Shown here one piece after another: positions 10,516-18,149 of a DNA stretch of 20,000 nucleotides. A program made the position numbers and the translations under genes. The notes under the pieces are model-generated. The model worked only from the letters and a program-made list of their open reading frames with translations. It was not told the DNA's origin and did not search any database. The first letter of the stretch is position 1. Each line of letters opens with the position of its first letter. Source of the DNA: Cristatella mucedo (Eukaryota > Bryozoa > Phylactolaemata > Cristatellidae); assembly GCA_009760855.2 (NCBI GenBank), contig WPIO01000022.1:1-20000 (forward strand), written 5' to 3'.

Positions 10516-11178
10516 GAAAGCACGGTCGGAATGGTTAGCTTAGAAGAGTCATTCAAACAGCAACAGACAGGGCTCTGTCGGTCTGTGCCGTCTCTCCACG
10601 TCGTAGTGTATATGGCAACTCCTGAAGTCAGAAGCACAGCTCAAGCTGGATGAGGCTCGAAGCCTAAGCACGACTCTGAGTACAAACGTGACGGGTGCCT
10701 GTTGTTGCCGACAACAGTCGATTTATGGACACAACCAATTCCATTTCATTTATTTAATTCCAGGAGGCGGAGTAATCGTGGGACAGTCGTGATGTGGCCG
10801 AGTGCAGCACGCCTGTGTTCGATAGAACAGAATGGTCATTGAGGCAGCCGCAGAGGCGGACTCTGCGTCTGCACAACGGAGCCACTGCGTACCAAGGCCC
10901 TCACAACCAGCAACCGCAGTCGTGCCATAACGGACGTCTGGCGGCAGAGTCCGTCGAGGAAATCGGCAACGAGGGCCGCCTAGACTAACTTATCCCACGC
11001 AACGTTGCCGGCTCTGCGCGCGCACGAGTACAGCACCGCACGCAAAGGCCGGTGAGACTGTCTCCCTACCCACTGACAACAAACTGGCTCGTGATCCACC
11101 CGCGTCGCTGAGCCCGCAGCCTAACGAAACAATTTGCGACGAAGGTCATGCTAACGGATAATACGAGGTAATAACGAG
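10516..11178. other. Unassigned sequence, weak ORF only
   Basis: A 64-codon plus-strand ORF at 10794-10988 (start MAECSTPVFDRTEW) has no recognised domain. Another frame stays open at about 10990-11150 without an ATG. These may be upstream debris of the broken coding region that follows, or chance. Confidence 0.3.
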
Positions 11179-11349
11179 ATGGAGTTTCGCCGAAATCACC
11201 TGCGGATCGGTCTGCTTGGGCTGGTCCTCGCTCCACTAGGATTCACGCAGTCCCTCGCTTCCACTAGCGGATGCGCGATTTGGAACAGTAACAGTCAGTC
11301 TCTAAGCTCTCTGGAGCCGCGGGTCGCAGTCCTCCGCGGCATTATCTGA
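11179..11349 (+). CDS. Short ORF with signal-peptide-like N-terminus
   Basis: An ATG-initiated frame of 56 codons. The first 27 residues have signal-peptide layout: a basic start (MEFRRNHLR), a hydrophobic core (IGLLGLVLAPLGF) and a small-residue exit (TQSLAST) suitable for signal peptidase near residues 26-27. The remainder is short, Ser-rich, with one Cys and one Trp, and ends at TGA. On its own it would be a tiny secreted peptide. The downstream frames suggest it is instead the start of a longer, broken secreted or membrane protein. The family is not recognised. Signal-like hydrophobic starts also arise by chance. Confidence 0.3.
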   Translation: MEFRRNHLRIGLLGLVLAPLGFTQSLASTSGCAIWNSNSQSLSSLEPRVAVLRGII

Positions 11350-11539
11350 GGCCGCTGAAAGATCTTATGCGTCCTCTTTGCTGCGAGGCACGTGCTCGTC
11401 GCTATTGGTTGGCGGCAGCCACGAGGGATGCTGAAGCTGCTGTGCGGCTGCGTGCTCGTGAAAGCGACTCGACTTTACCGCAGCAGCATCGTGACCCCGG
11501 TTTTAAGCATAATGCGTGGCTGAATAGGAAAAATACTAA

Positions 11540-12252
11540 TCCAAGGAAAACCAAGCCAAATCCATCGATATTCCCGCACGCACGAGCGCCATAGCTAAAG
11601 AAGTCTCTTTTGTCAAAATTCCAAATAACGAGACCTACCTGTGCCGTCAAAGGCTTCGAGAAGCAGCTTCAGTACAACAGCGAAGTCTCTCAAACTGACT
11701 GCTAACTCGGCACCACGTATTATCAGTTAGCAAGCTTTTCCACATGCGAATACGGAAAATTTCTGCTGCCCCCTACTAGGGGCGAATGCATCACGCTTCC
11801 GGTTGCTGCACCGCAGGGTAACGCAGCGTGCACACTCCTATTCCGCACACTCTAAAGTACGCCTGCTAGAAAGGCTATGCAGAAGACGGCGAAGCGGCGA
11901 GTCTCATCTTATCTGGCGACTCGAGTGCGGTGACGCCTGATTTGCGCGAACTTTGCGAGACTCTACGCCTCGTCCCAGAGATCTCTCGCGAGCTCTACGA
12001 CCTGCAAGAATGCTACTTCGGGCAGATTAATACAGTGCTCGGGATTATTTGCAGTTTCTGAATTACAACCGTTGTAAACCAGATGTATTATAATCTAGGG
12101 GTTAGAGCGGACGGTCTTATGCCGGAAGACCTGGACAACGCGTAGCTGCGGTCGTTTTTTAAGCTGTGCTAAAACGGGCTTCGCCTGAACGCGAAATGTA
12201 CTGCGCATTATTGGGCCGGCGCAATGTGGTGGCCTCAGCGGGCGGTCGAATA
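11540..12252 (+). pseudogene. Possible broken coding region of unknown family
   Basis: Several open segments with protein-like composition follow one another across frame changes and stops. Segment 1 (11540 to about 11644) includes SIDIPARTSAIAKEVSFVK and an NNETYLC sequon/Cys. Segment 2 is in another frame (about 11640-11852), crosses a TAA at 11703-11705, and is Cys-rich with CEYGKFLLPPTRGEC. Segment 3 (11870-12058) includes VTPDLRELCETLRLVPEISR, a Tyr/Cys stretch and a hydrophobic end, then TGA. The same frame continues past TGA, TAG and TAA to about 12251 with LRSFFKLC and NGLRLNAKC. N-glycosylation-type sequons and spaced cysteines would suit a secreted or membrane ectodomain after the 11179 signal peptide. 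No family is identified, and the whole may be over-read non-coding DNA. Confidence 0.25.
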
Positions 12253-12285
12253 GACTGCTAAATAAATAACTCCTGACTGATTTAA

Positions 12286-12442
12286 CACCTCTTTTTTGTA
12301 TAGCGCCAGAAGAACCTGTGCGGCTATCACCACCGCTTGCAGTGGCGATACAGAATCGCCCAGCGCAGATTCGAACCCCACGACCTCGGGGCCGAGGTCG
12401 TGAAAGCAAACCGCCTCACCTAGTGAGCCATTACGGCTACTA
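12286..12442 (-). mobile_element. tRNA-headed SINE copy
   Basis: On the minus strand a TGGCTCACTAGG segment fits a pol III A box. Some 40 bases later GGTTCGAATC fits a B box, within GAGGTCGTGGGGTTCGAA, a typical tRNA T-arm surround. The rest does not fold as a proper cloverleaf, so it is tRNA-derived and not a tRNA gene. A non-tRNA body follows and then ggttcttctggcgctatac plus an A-run, resembling the tail at 14.7 kb. An 11-bp perfect inverted repeat with a 2-base centre (arms CACGACCTCGG / CCGAGGTCGTG, 12379-12402) occupies the anticodon/variable-arm position. That is unusual and may be a copy-specific duplication. Confidence 0.7.
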
Positions 12443-13194
12443 CTACTACTTCACGTCACCGGACACGCGATAGTAAGACAAGGGCGCTCTCGGTCGCTGC
12501 CGCGCTCTGCCACCGCGGTCACGGCTACGTGCGCGCGCCGGCGCGCGAGCTGCCGCTTCGAGGCGAAAGCTTCGGGCGCGTCGTCGGGTTGCGCGAGAAC
12601 TGGACAGCCGATGACTGGCGGCCACTGCGCGGCGAAGGAGCGTTGGCTCGAAGCGTCCGCCGCTCTCTTCGAGCGGCGCTCGCCCGGCAACAACGACGAG
12701 CGCGTGAGCGACTAGCGCGCTGAGCGACGACGAGCGCAGCGCCGCCGCAACGAGACGAGGTCAAGAGTGCTCGCTCGCGCCTAGCGAGCGGCGTTGCGGC
12801 CGGCGGGATATCGGTCGGCTGCAGTTGGCCGCCTCGGCCGGGACGCGGCTCGATGGGCTGAGTCGTGGGCCGAGACCCGTGCGCCGGGGCGCGCGGGGAG
12901 AGCGCCAGCTCGCTTGCGATCGTCCTTTCGTCGGATTCAGCCTTTGCCGGGAACGATGGCCGACAGCGATGGGCGGGCCGGCCGCGCACAATCGAACGGA
13001 AACTCGCCTCCCGATTGCCACCCGTCTACGCTCTTGACCTCGCCCCCTCGCGCCGCGCGCGAGGCCGCACGCCCCCTCTCAACCGTCGTCCGGCGATTGC
13101 CCGCGCAAATCGCACGTCGCTCAACCAGCGGTGCAAGCGCGCTGGCCGAGGGGCCGGGCGCGCGCGACGGGGGCGTCTGCGGCCGCCACGCCAG

Positions 13195-13199
13195 CCAAT
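13195..13199 (+). promoter_or_regulatory. CCAAT box within CpG-rich block
   Basis: The context agCCAATaGg fits the NF-Y consensus well. An inverted copy (gATTGGcg) lies about 500 bases downstream. Their position inside the CpG-rich block makes regulatory use plausible. A five-base core is common by chance, so confidence is modest. Confidence 0.35.
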
Positions 13200-13417
13200 A
13201 GGATCTCGAGCCTTCGCTCGCCGCGAGAAGACTTACACTCGCGGAGAATAGGCGCGCGCGCATAGACGCGCTGCTGCAGATGCTCGCTGCGCTTCTCGGC
13301 GGACCGACCTTGAATAGCTCGCGCTCGCCTCGGGCCTCGAGGGCGGCGAGTCGAAGCTTGCGACCGGACCGAGATCGAAGCAGCGCGCGCATCGGGACGC
13401 ATCGGGCGGCGCTGGTG

Positions 13418-13423
13418 GTAAGT
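13418..13423 (+). other. Candidate 5' splice donor
   Basis: gtg|GTAAGT gives a perfect intron-side donor consensus, lying about 220 bases downstream of the CCAAT box. It could close a 5' non-coding first exon. No branch point or acceptor partner could be linked to it. Confidence 0.25.
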
Positions 13424-13713
13424 TCTGGCCAGAACGCGACGGGTACCCTCGAGCCTTCGGCCGTCGGGAGCGGGCTCGCTCGCTCGCCCCCCTTCCCTCC
13501 GCCAGCCGAGGCGCGTCTATTCGCAGCAAACCTTGCGAGCCGACGAGCTACGAAGCCGGCGACACGCTGCCGCGAGCTGTCACGGGTTTAGCCGAGTTTC
13601 ACCTCCACGGTCGCACTCGGCTCGGTGAAGCTCTTCGTCGCTGTATGGCAGGCTTGCCTGCGGCGACCGTTCGTTACGAGTCGGTTCGCGTCCTCCTCCG
13701 GTCGATTGGCGAT

Positions 13714-13733
13714 CGCGCGCGCGCGCGCGCGCG
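13714..13733. repeat. (CG)10 run
   Basis: Twenty bases of uninterrupted alternating CG. Such runs favour left-handed Z-DNA and would decay quickly in a methylated germline, so survival suggests the block is unmethylated in the germ line. Confidence 0.95.
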
Positions 13734-14086
13734 GGATTTACCGTACGTCGCCAGCTTCGCGGCAGAGCTTCTTTATGCGCCGAACGATCGCCCGCTGGCG
13801 AGCGACAGACGCCGCTGCTGCCGCTGCCGCCTGCCCCACCCACCGGCGATTCGTTCGCGGTGCGCAATTGCTGCCACGCCATCCGAGCGAGCCCGTCGTT
13901 GGTGGAGAATAGCGTGGCCTACCCCCCCCTCGCTGATGTAGCATCGCACAGCCGGCCCAACCGCAGGCCGATGGCCGCCGACCATAATCCGATCGTATCC
14001 GACCATATCCTAGCCAGCGTTCGGTGAAGAGTGCGCCCCGCGCGCGTAAACGCCCGCACACCCAGCCTCGAAGCCCATTACTGCCA

Positions 14087-14113
14087 AGCCGCAGCAGCTG
14101 CAGCAGCAGCAAT
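14087..14113. repeat. GCA/CAG triplet tract
   Basis: gccgcagcagctgcagcagcagcaat is a short impure triplet repeat. In one plus frame (14031-14354) it reads as a poly-alanine run, but that frame shows no other protein-like feature. Confidence 0.7.
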
Positions 14114-14225
14114 CCTAGCGGCCGACGGCTATTGTGGCAGCATGGCAGCGTCCGCAGCGGTAGCAGCTGCCAAGCGTGCTCCTATTTGCCCGCTCCGCTC
14201 AAGTGGCGCGAGGGCTAGAGTTTTC

Positions 14226-14249
14226 CTCGACGCCTTCGAAGGCGTCGAG
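14226..14249. repeat. Perfect 24-bp palindrome
   Basis: The arm CTCGACGCCTTC is followed immediately by its exact reverse complement GAAGGCGTCGAG, with no spacer. The pairing stops at both outer ends (C against C). It could extrude as a short cruciform or bind a dimeric protein. Confidence 0.95.
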
Positions 14250-14704
14250 CCGTGCGCCCGTCGCGCTGGCTCGCGGCTCCCGCTTGCGCCCGGACGCGCA
14301 GAGCTGAGCGCGCATTGCGCACAGCTTCCTGTTCGACCGAGGGTACGCGATTGAGGCGGCGGCGCGTCCCTGTTGGGTAGAGTCTAGTTTTCTTTATGGG
14401 AAGCCGAACTCAACCACCGAACCTGGAAGCATCGGGCGACGACGTCGTGCGGACAGTGCATCGCCGCGTTCGAACGTCGAGAAAGCTGGCAGCCAAGATC
14501 TCCGCTGCGCTAGTGCGAGCATCGTCGTCGGTCGCTCATCAGGAGTAATTTAAGTATTGCATGTGCAGCGAATTTAGATGTGCGGTCGATAGCATACGGT
14601 CGATCGGCGCAGACTATTCACATGCATTCAGACGGCGAGCGGAGCCGCGCTCGCGGCTAGCGAGATGGCGAACGGCGGGCAGGGCGGCGTAACGCGTCAC
14701 CTAA

Positions 14705-14845
14705 TTTTGTATAGGACCCTCAGAGAACCGAATCTCTATCTAAGGGCACTTGCAATACGCCGCAGGGCTCGAGCCCACGACCTCGGTTCGGATGGCCGCG
14801 CCGCATAGACGCTCGTCTCGCTGCCGCAGGTCGCCGCCGCAGGCC
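14705..14845 (-). mobile_element. tRNA-headed SINE copy joined to hairpin tail
   Basis: On the minus strand the head reads gcagcgagacgagcg (a diverged A-box zone), then ccgaggtcgtgggctcgagccc (B box within a T-arm surround). The tail follows directly: tgcaagtgcccttagat, then agagattcggttctctga, then gggtcctatac. The head matches the 12.3-kb element around GAGGTCGTGGG, and the tail matches the LINE B tail at 16.5 kb. This joins tRNA head and LINE-type tail in one molecule. The element sits inside the CpG-rich block. Confidence 0.75.
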
Positions 14846-14983
14846 CTCTCTTCGGCCTCTCGTCGTACTGCGTCGTCGTCCGCGCGCCCGCAGCTGCCTT
14901 CCGCCATCGCTCCCATCAGCAGCGCAGCGCGGGGCGCCGGGTTTCGAAAGGGCGGGTGGACGATGCGTTGACGCTATCGCTCT

Positions 14984-15022
14984 CAGCACTGCTGCTGCTG
15001 TTGCTGCTGCCGCGTTGCTGCT
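14984..15022. repeat. CTG/GCTGCTG triplet tract
   Basis: ctgctgctgctgttgctgctgccgcgttgctgctc is an impure CTG repeat of the kind scattered through the CpG-rich block. Confidence 0.75.
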
Positions 15023-15047
15023 CCCAAACGTCGCAGCTAATGATTAA

Positions 15048-15107
15048 GAGCCCGAAAGCGTAAGCCCGAATAATAAGCCCGAATAATAAGCCCGAATAAG
15101 CCCGAAG
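15048..15107. repeat. Tandem repeat, 13-bp unit AAGCCCGAATAAT
   Basis: Two perfect units (15062-15074, 15075-15087) are followed by two units shortened to ten bases (15088-15097 and 15098-15107) and preceded by a diverged unit (gagcccgaaagcgt). The AT-rich half of each unit contrasts with the GC-rich surroundings. Confidence 0.9.
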
Positions 15108-16267
15108 TCGCAGACGCAGCGACCTGGCGCCCCGCCCTTCGCTGCCGAGCGGCGTGGGCGTAGCAAGGCGGCATCCGTCTGCTGACGTTGCCGAGGGTTT
15201 AGCAGTAGATAAGATCGCCGTCAAGGGTCACGGGATCAACAAGCCGTCGCTGGCGCGGCAGACGCTTCTCGCCCTTTCGGGCCTGGGTGGTGGCAATGCG
15301 ACCCTCCGCCGACGGAGCTCTGCGACCGGCGCCGGCGCCTGCGCGCGTCTGGCCGGCTGTCGGTTCAGCCCGCGTGTGCGCATCGGCATTTACGGACGGC
15401 GAGGCGCCGAAGAATTTTTGCCGGCGCGACGCTCCTCGCTGAGAACGCGAGGACTCGGCCGCTTCGGCGGCGGCGGCTCTGCGATGGCGTCGCTCCCGCG
15501 CGGGCCGTCGCAGCGACCGAGCGTTGGGCGCGGCGTTAAATAAGGCGAAGCGCGTCGTTCCGGTTCGGAAGCGCGGGTGGCGAAGGCCGTCGTCGGACGC
15601 TGGGGCGAAGTGAATGCGCTCGCCGCCGCCGCTGCCGCGTCTACTCCGCGCGCCAAACGCCGGTTCAACAGATCGATTGTGGCGACACAAAGAGCCGGCC
15701 TGAGTAGTGCACGCGCAGCGGTGGCTTTTTCCGCGGAAAGCAGTGTCAACTGCTCGGGCGCGCCGAGCGCGCTCAATGAGATCGGTGGCGTGCGCGTCAT
15801 TTGCATGCTCTCGCACAAACATTATCTTTCGCCGGCGCGATCTAGCGCGGACGCGCGGTCCGGCCAAGCGTTCCTCGCGCCAGCGCCTGCGCCGGCGAGG
15901 CGCGCCGTCAGCGGGTCTAACCGCGCGCGCGGTGTCGTCGTCGTCGGTCCTCTGCCTCGTTTTCTGGCGTCCATCTCGCGGTCGACTCGCGCCGGTCCTT
16001 CTTGCTCGTCCGCCGCGGCGACTCGCTCGGGCTCGGTGCCGCGACTCGCTCAGGGCCAACGCCACTACGCGTGGCTCGGCGCGGCGGCGCAGCCCTTAGG
16101 CAGCAGACGGCTCGCTCGCTCGGCGCGGTAGCGGCACGCGCTCGTGCTTCGCTATGTCATGCAGCCGACTGTGCCGCCAGGTGGCGCCACTGGGCGACCA
16201 TTACTGGCCAGTAGTGCGAAGCGTATGCGTACTATATGAATTTACGTACAGTTCTGGCTCTATGTGC

Positions 16268-16342
16268 ATAATAATAATGCTTTTAGTACAGCGCCCTCTG
16301 AGAATTTAATCTCTTTCTAGGCACTTTACATTTGCTACAAAG
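16268..16342 (-). mobile_element. Solo hairpin tail copy
   Basis: The minus strand reads tagcaaatgtaaagtgcctag, an AGA-rich inner part, gagggcgctgtac and then attattatt. It matches the LINE B tail 200 bases away. The outer stem is gcgcc (16291-16295) against ggcac (16320-16324); in minus-strand RNA this keeps pairing by one G-U wobble. No coding part is attached. Confidence 0.8.
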
Positions 16343-16377
16343 GAAGCATGAAGTTTTATGTACAGATATATATTTAT

Positions 16378-16380
<3 letters not shown>

Positions 16381-16474
<94 letters not shown>
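16381..16474. repeat. (CA)40 then (TA)7 microsatellite
   Basis: Eighty bases of perfect CA repeat run directly into fourteen bases of TA repeat. The minus-strand peptides made only of Val and Cys here are translations of the repeat and not genes. The length and purity point to a young, highly variable locus with Z-DNA potential. Confidence 0.98.
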
Positions 16475-16544
16475 GTATTTATGCACATACGCATATATGT
16501 ATATAATATTTAATAATAACAATAATAATAATAATTCACTTGAT

Positions 16545-16584
16545 AAAGCGCCCTCAGAGAACTTAATCTCTCTCTAGGCGCTTT
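16545..16584 (-). other. LINE B 3' hairpin
   Basis: Outer arms AAAGCGCC (16545-16552) and GGCGCTTT (16577-16584) pair over 8 bp. An inner AGAGA / TCTCT pairing is possible. In LINEs with a stringent 3' end, such as the eel UnaL2 type, the reverse transcriptase recognises a stem-loop of this kind in the RNA. Four other tail copies in the window preserve it in part. Confidence 0.7.
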
Positions 16585-16661
16585 ACATTTGCTGTAAAGT
16601 GAATGCAATTGAATGGTAAGTAAAATCATGCTTGAAAAAACAAACAAAATGAATAATAAGG

Positions 16662-17584
16662 TTAGGGGGTGACATGCACAGGGTCAGCATGCAAAAATGT
16701 GGTTAGTGGCAGCATGCACAGTGTCAGCACGCATAAGCACGTGAAGGACAAATCACAGGGACCCACTAAATGCTGTCCTAAATAGGTGTGTTTGTAGGTT
16801 CTTTTAAATGTGGTCAGGTCAGGGGATGTTCTGACGCAGGTCGGGAGGGAGTTCCAGGCTTTGGGAGCATATGAACTAAATGCACGGTCTCCAAAGGATT
16901 TAAGGTTTGTATGAGGTTTTGTAGACTGTTGGATTCCGACAATCGGGCGGTACGATGCTTTGCCTGATGGGGTAGTATATCTGAAAGATAGGCTGGAGCC
17001 ATAGAATGAAGGGACCTAAAAGTGAGCGACAAAACCTTGAAGTCAATCCGTTGCTTGACTGGTAGCCAGTGCAGGTCGGCGAGAAGTGGAGTAATGTGGC
17101 AACTGCGACGCTCACGACAGACAAGCCTAGCTGCGGAGTTTTGCACCAGCTGCAATCGCCTGATCGCACATGCCGGTAGGCCAGTAAGCAGTGAGTTGCA
17201 GAAGTCGAGACAGGATGTCACAAATGCATGGACCAACTTGGACGTGGTATCTTTATCTAAACAAGCCCGAATTTTAGCAATATTATGAAGCTGGAAATAG
17301 GCGGATTAGACTCTGGAGCTGCTATGGTCGTCTAACGAGAGGTTGCTTTGGAATATGACACCTAGATTTTGAGCTGATTCAACTGGAGATATGCTGGCAG
17401 AGCCAATTTTGAGAGTCAGCCTTTCCAATCTCTGGATCACACTGGGTTTGCCCATAACTAGTAAGTTAGTTTTATCATCGTTAAGTTTTAGAAAATTTGC
17501 TGCCATCCATGTGCGGATGTCATCAATGCATGCAGCTAGTGAGTTTAGAGAATTTACATATACAATGTAAGCTGCATAATTCAT
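16662..17584 (-). pseudogene. LINE B reverse transcriptase C-terminal remnant
   Basis: From the 5' end, NYAAYIVYVNSLNSL aligns with the 'YADDTQLY' neighbourhood but lacks the aspartates, and MAANFLKLNDDKT follows. A TAA at 17306-17308 interrupts, then the same frame goes on with SAYFQLHNIAKIRACLD, LVHAFVTSCLDFCNSLLTG, RLQLVQNSAARLV and LHWLPVKQRIDFKVL. All of these are standard C-terminal blocks of L2/CR1/Rex1-type polymerases. Near 16925-16935 the frame shifts, after which FGDRAFSSYAPKAWNSLP and FKRTYKHTY complete the usual end. The frame closes with TAA at 16662-16664. Non-functional: active site, endonuclease and 5' half are missing. Confidence 0.9.
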
Positions 17585-17586
17585 AG

Positions 17587-17983
17587 GTGGATAAATATAA
17601 CGTGCGTGGCTACCGGCTAATGTTATTAGCCACGCGCAGGCTTACTAGAAGCCTAAGCCACGTGCTCCGCTATTTGAAAACTATAAAGTCGCGAAAAACG
17701 GCCATTTCCGAGAAAAAGTATTGCAGCTTGCTCTGCAAGCGAACGGTAAAAACCCAAGAAGTGCCAGCAAGAGAAATCACAACTGCAGCAAAGTGCATTT
17801 CGAAACGCTAGCGAAAAAAAGCGCTGCTGCTGCAGGTGGCGCTGCTGCTGCTGCGTTTTTAGCACCAGGCAGAACGCCGTACGCAGGCGGTGACTGTGGC
17901 AGTGAAGTCCGTATAGGCACGGCCGCGTAGTGCGGCCCACTCTGGGTCCGTTTGGCGTCTACCTCGATACGAATGTCTAAGGT

Positions 17984-17987
<4 letters not shown>
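17587..17987. other. Unassigned sequence with hairpin and CTG tract
   Basis: No recognisable gene. A 9-bp perfect inverted repeat GCGTGGCTA / TAGCCACGC (17604-17612, 17627-17635) lies just outside the 5' end of LINE B. An impure CTG tract occupies about 17820-17856. ORFs on both strands (69-95 codons) show no motif. Confidence 0.5.

Positions 17988-18033
<46 letters not shown>
17988..18033. repeat. (CT)23 microsatellite
   Basis: Forty-six bases of perfect CT repeat. The Arg/Glu-only peptide on the minus strand is a translation of this repeat. Confidence 0.98.
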
Positions 18034-18035
<2 letters not shown>

Positions 18036-18149
18036 CGCTACCCTATCTAGGTCGCTTGCACCAGCCAACAGCTCCACGATCTTCTTTCTCCGCCTCCAAT
18101 TGGAGAGCTCTCGCACCAACCGCTTCCTTGGCTTCCAGTCGTTCCGCCG

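Larger units (their letters stand above)
12450..16210. promoter_or_regulatory. Large CpG-rich block (CpG island-like)
   Basis: CpG is abundant and not depleted over about 3.7 kb, in sharp contrast to the AT-richer flanks. Promoter-type elements inside include CCAAT on the plus strand at 13195-13199 (agccaatagg), an inverted CCAAT (ATTGG) near 13704-13708, several GGGCGG-type sites (near 13404, 14678, 14946) and a splice-donor-like GTAAGT at 13418-13423. Long ORFs occur on both strands, the largest 288 codons on minus at 15199-16065. They are Arg/Ala-rich with no recognised domain, as expected where GC richness removes stop codons. GCA/CTG/GCC triplet tracts are scattered through it. This could hold the promoter and first exon of a gene, but no exon can be assigned. 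Confidence 0.55.
16510..17586 (-). mobile_element. 5'-truncated L2/CR1-group LINE (family B)
   Basis: The minus strand carries the C-terminal third of a LINE polymerase, a short 3' UTR, a hairpin tail (16545-16584) and an ATT-rich end (16512-16535). The element begins inside the polymerase active-site region, a typical 5' truncation from incomplete target-primed reverse transcription. It differs clearly from family A in sequence and tail and is far less decayed: one in-frame stop and one frameshift over about 900 coding bases. Inserted flank begins near 17587. A clean target-site duplication was not identified. Confidence 0.9.

Noticed and set aside
12360-12440. A functional tRNA gene (A and B boxes present)
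   Set aside because: Anticodon and acceptor stems do not pair and an inverted repeat replaces the anticodon arm. It is joined to a SINE body and tail, so it is a SINE head.
15199-16065. 288-codon minus-strand ORF, the longest in the window
   Set aside because: It is Arg/Ala-rich, opposite open frames exist over the same interval, and no domain is visible. This is expected from CpG-rich DNA with few stop codons.
16283-16522. Minus-strand peptides consisting mostly of VCVC repeats
   Set aside because: These are translations of the (CA)40 microsatellite.
17859-18119. Minus-strand peptide with a long RERERE run, possibly a charged coiled coil
   Set aside because: The run is the (CT)23 microsatellite in translation. 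The flanks show no protein-like pattern.
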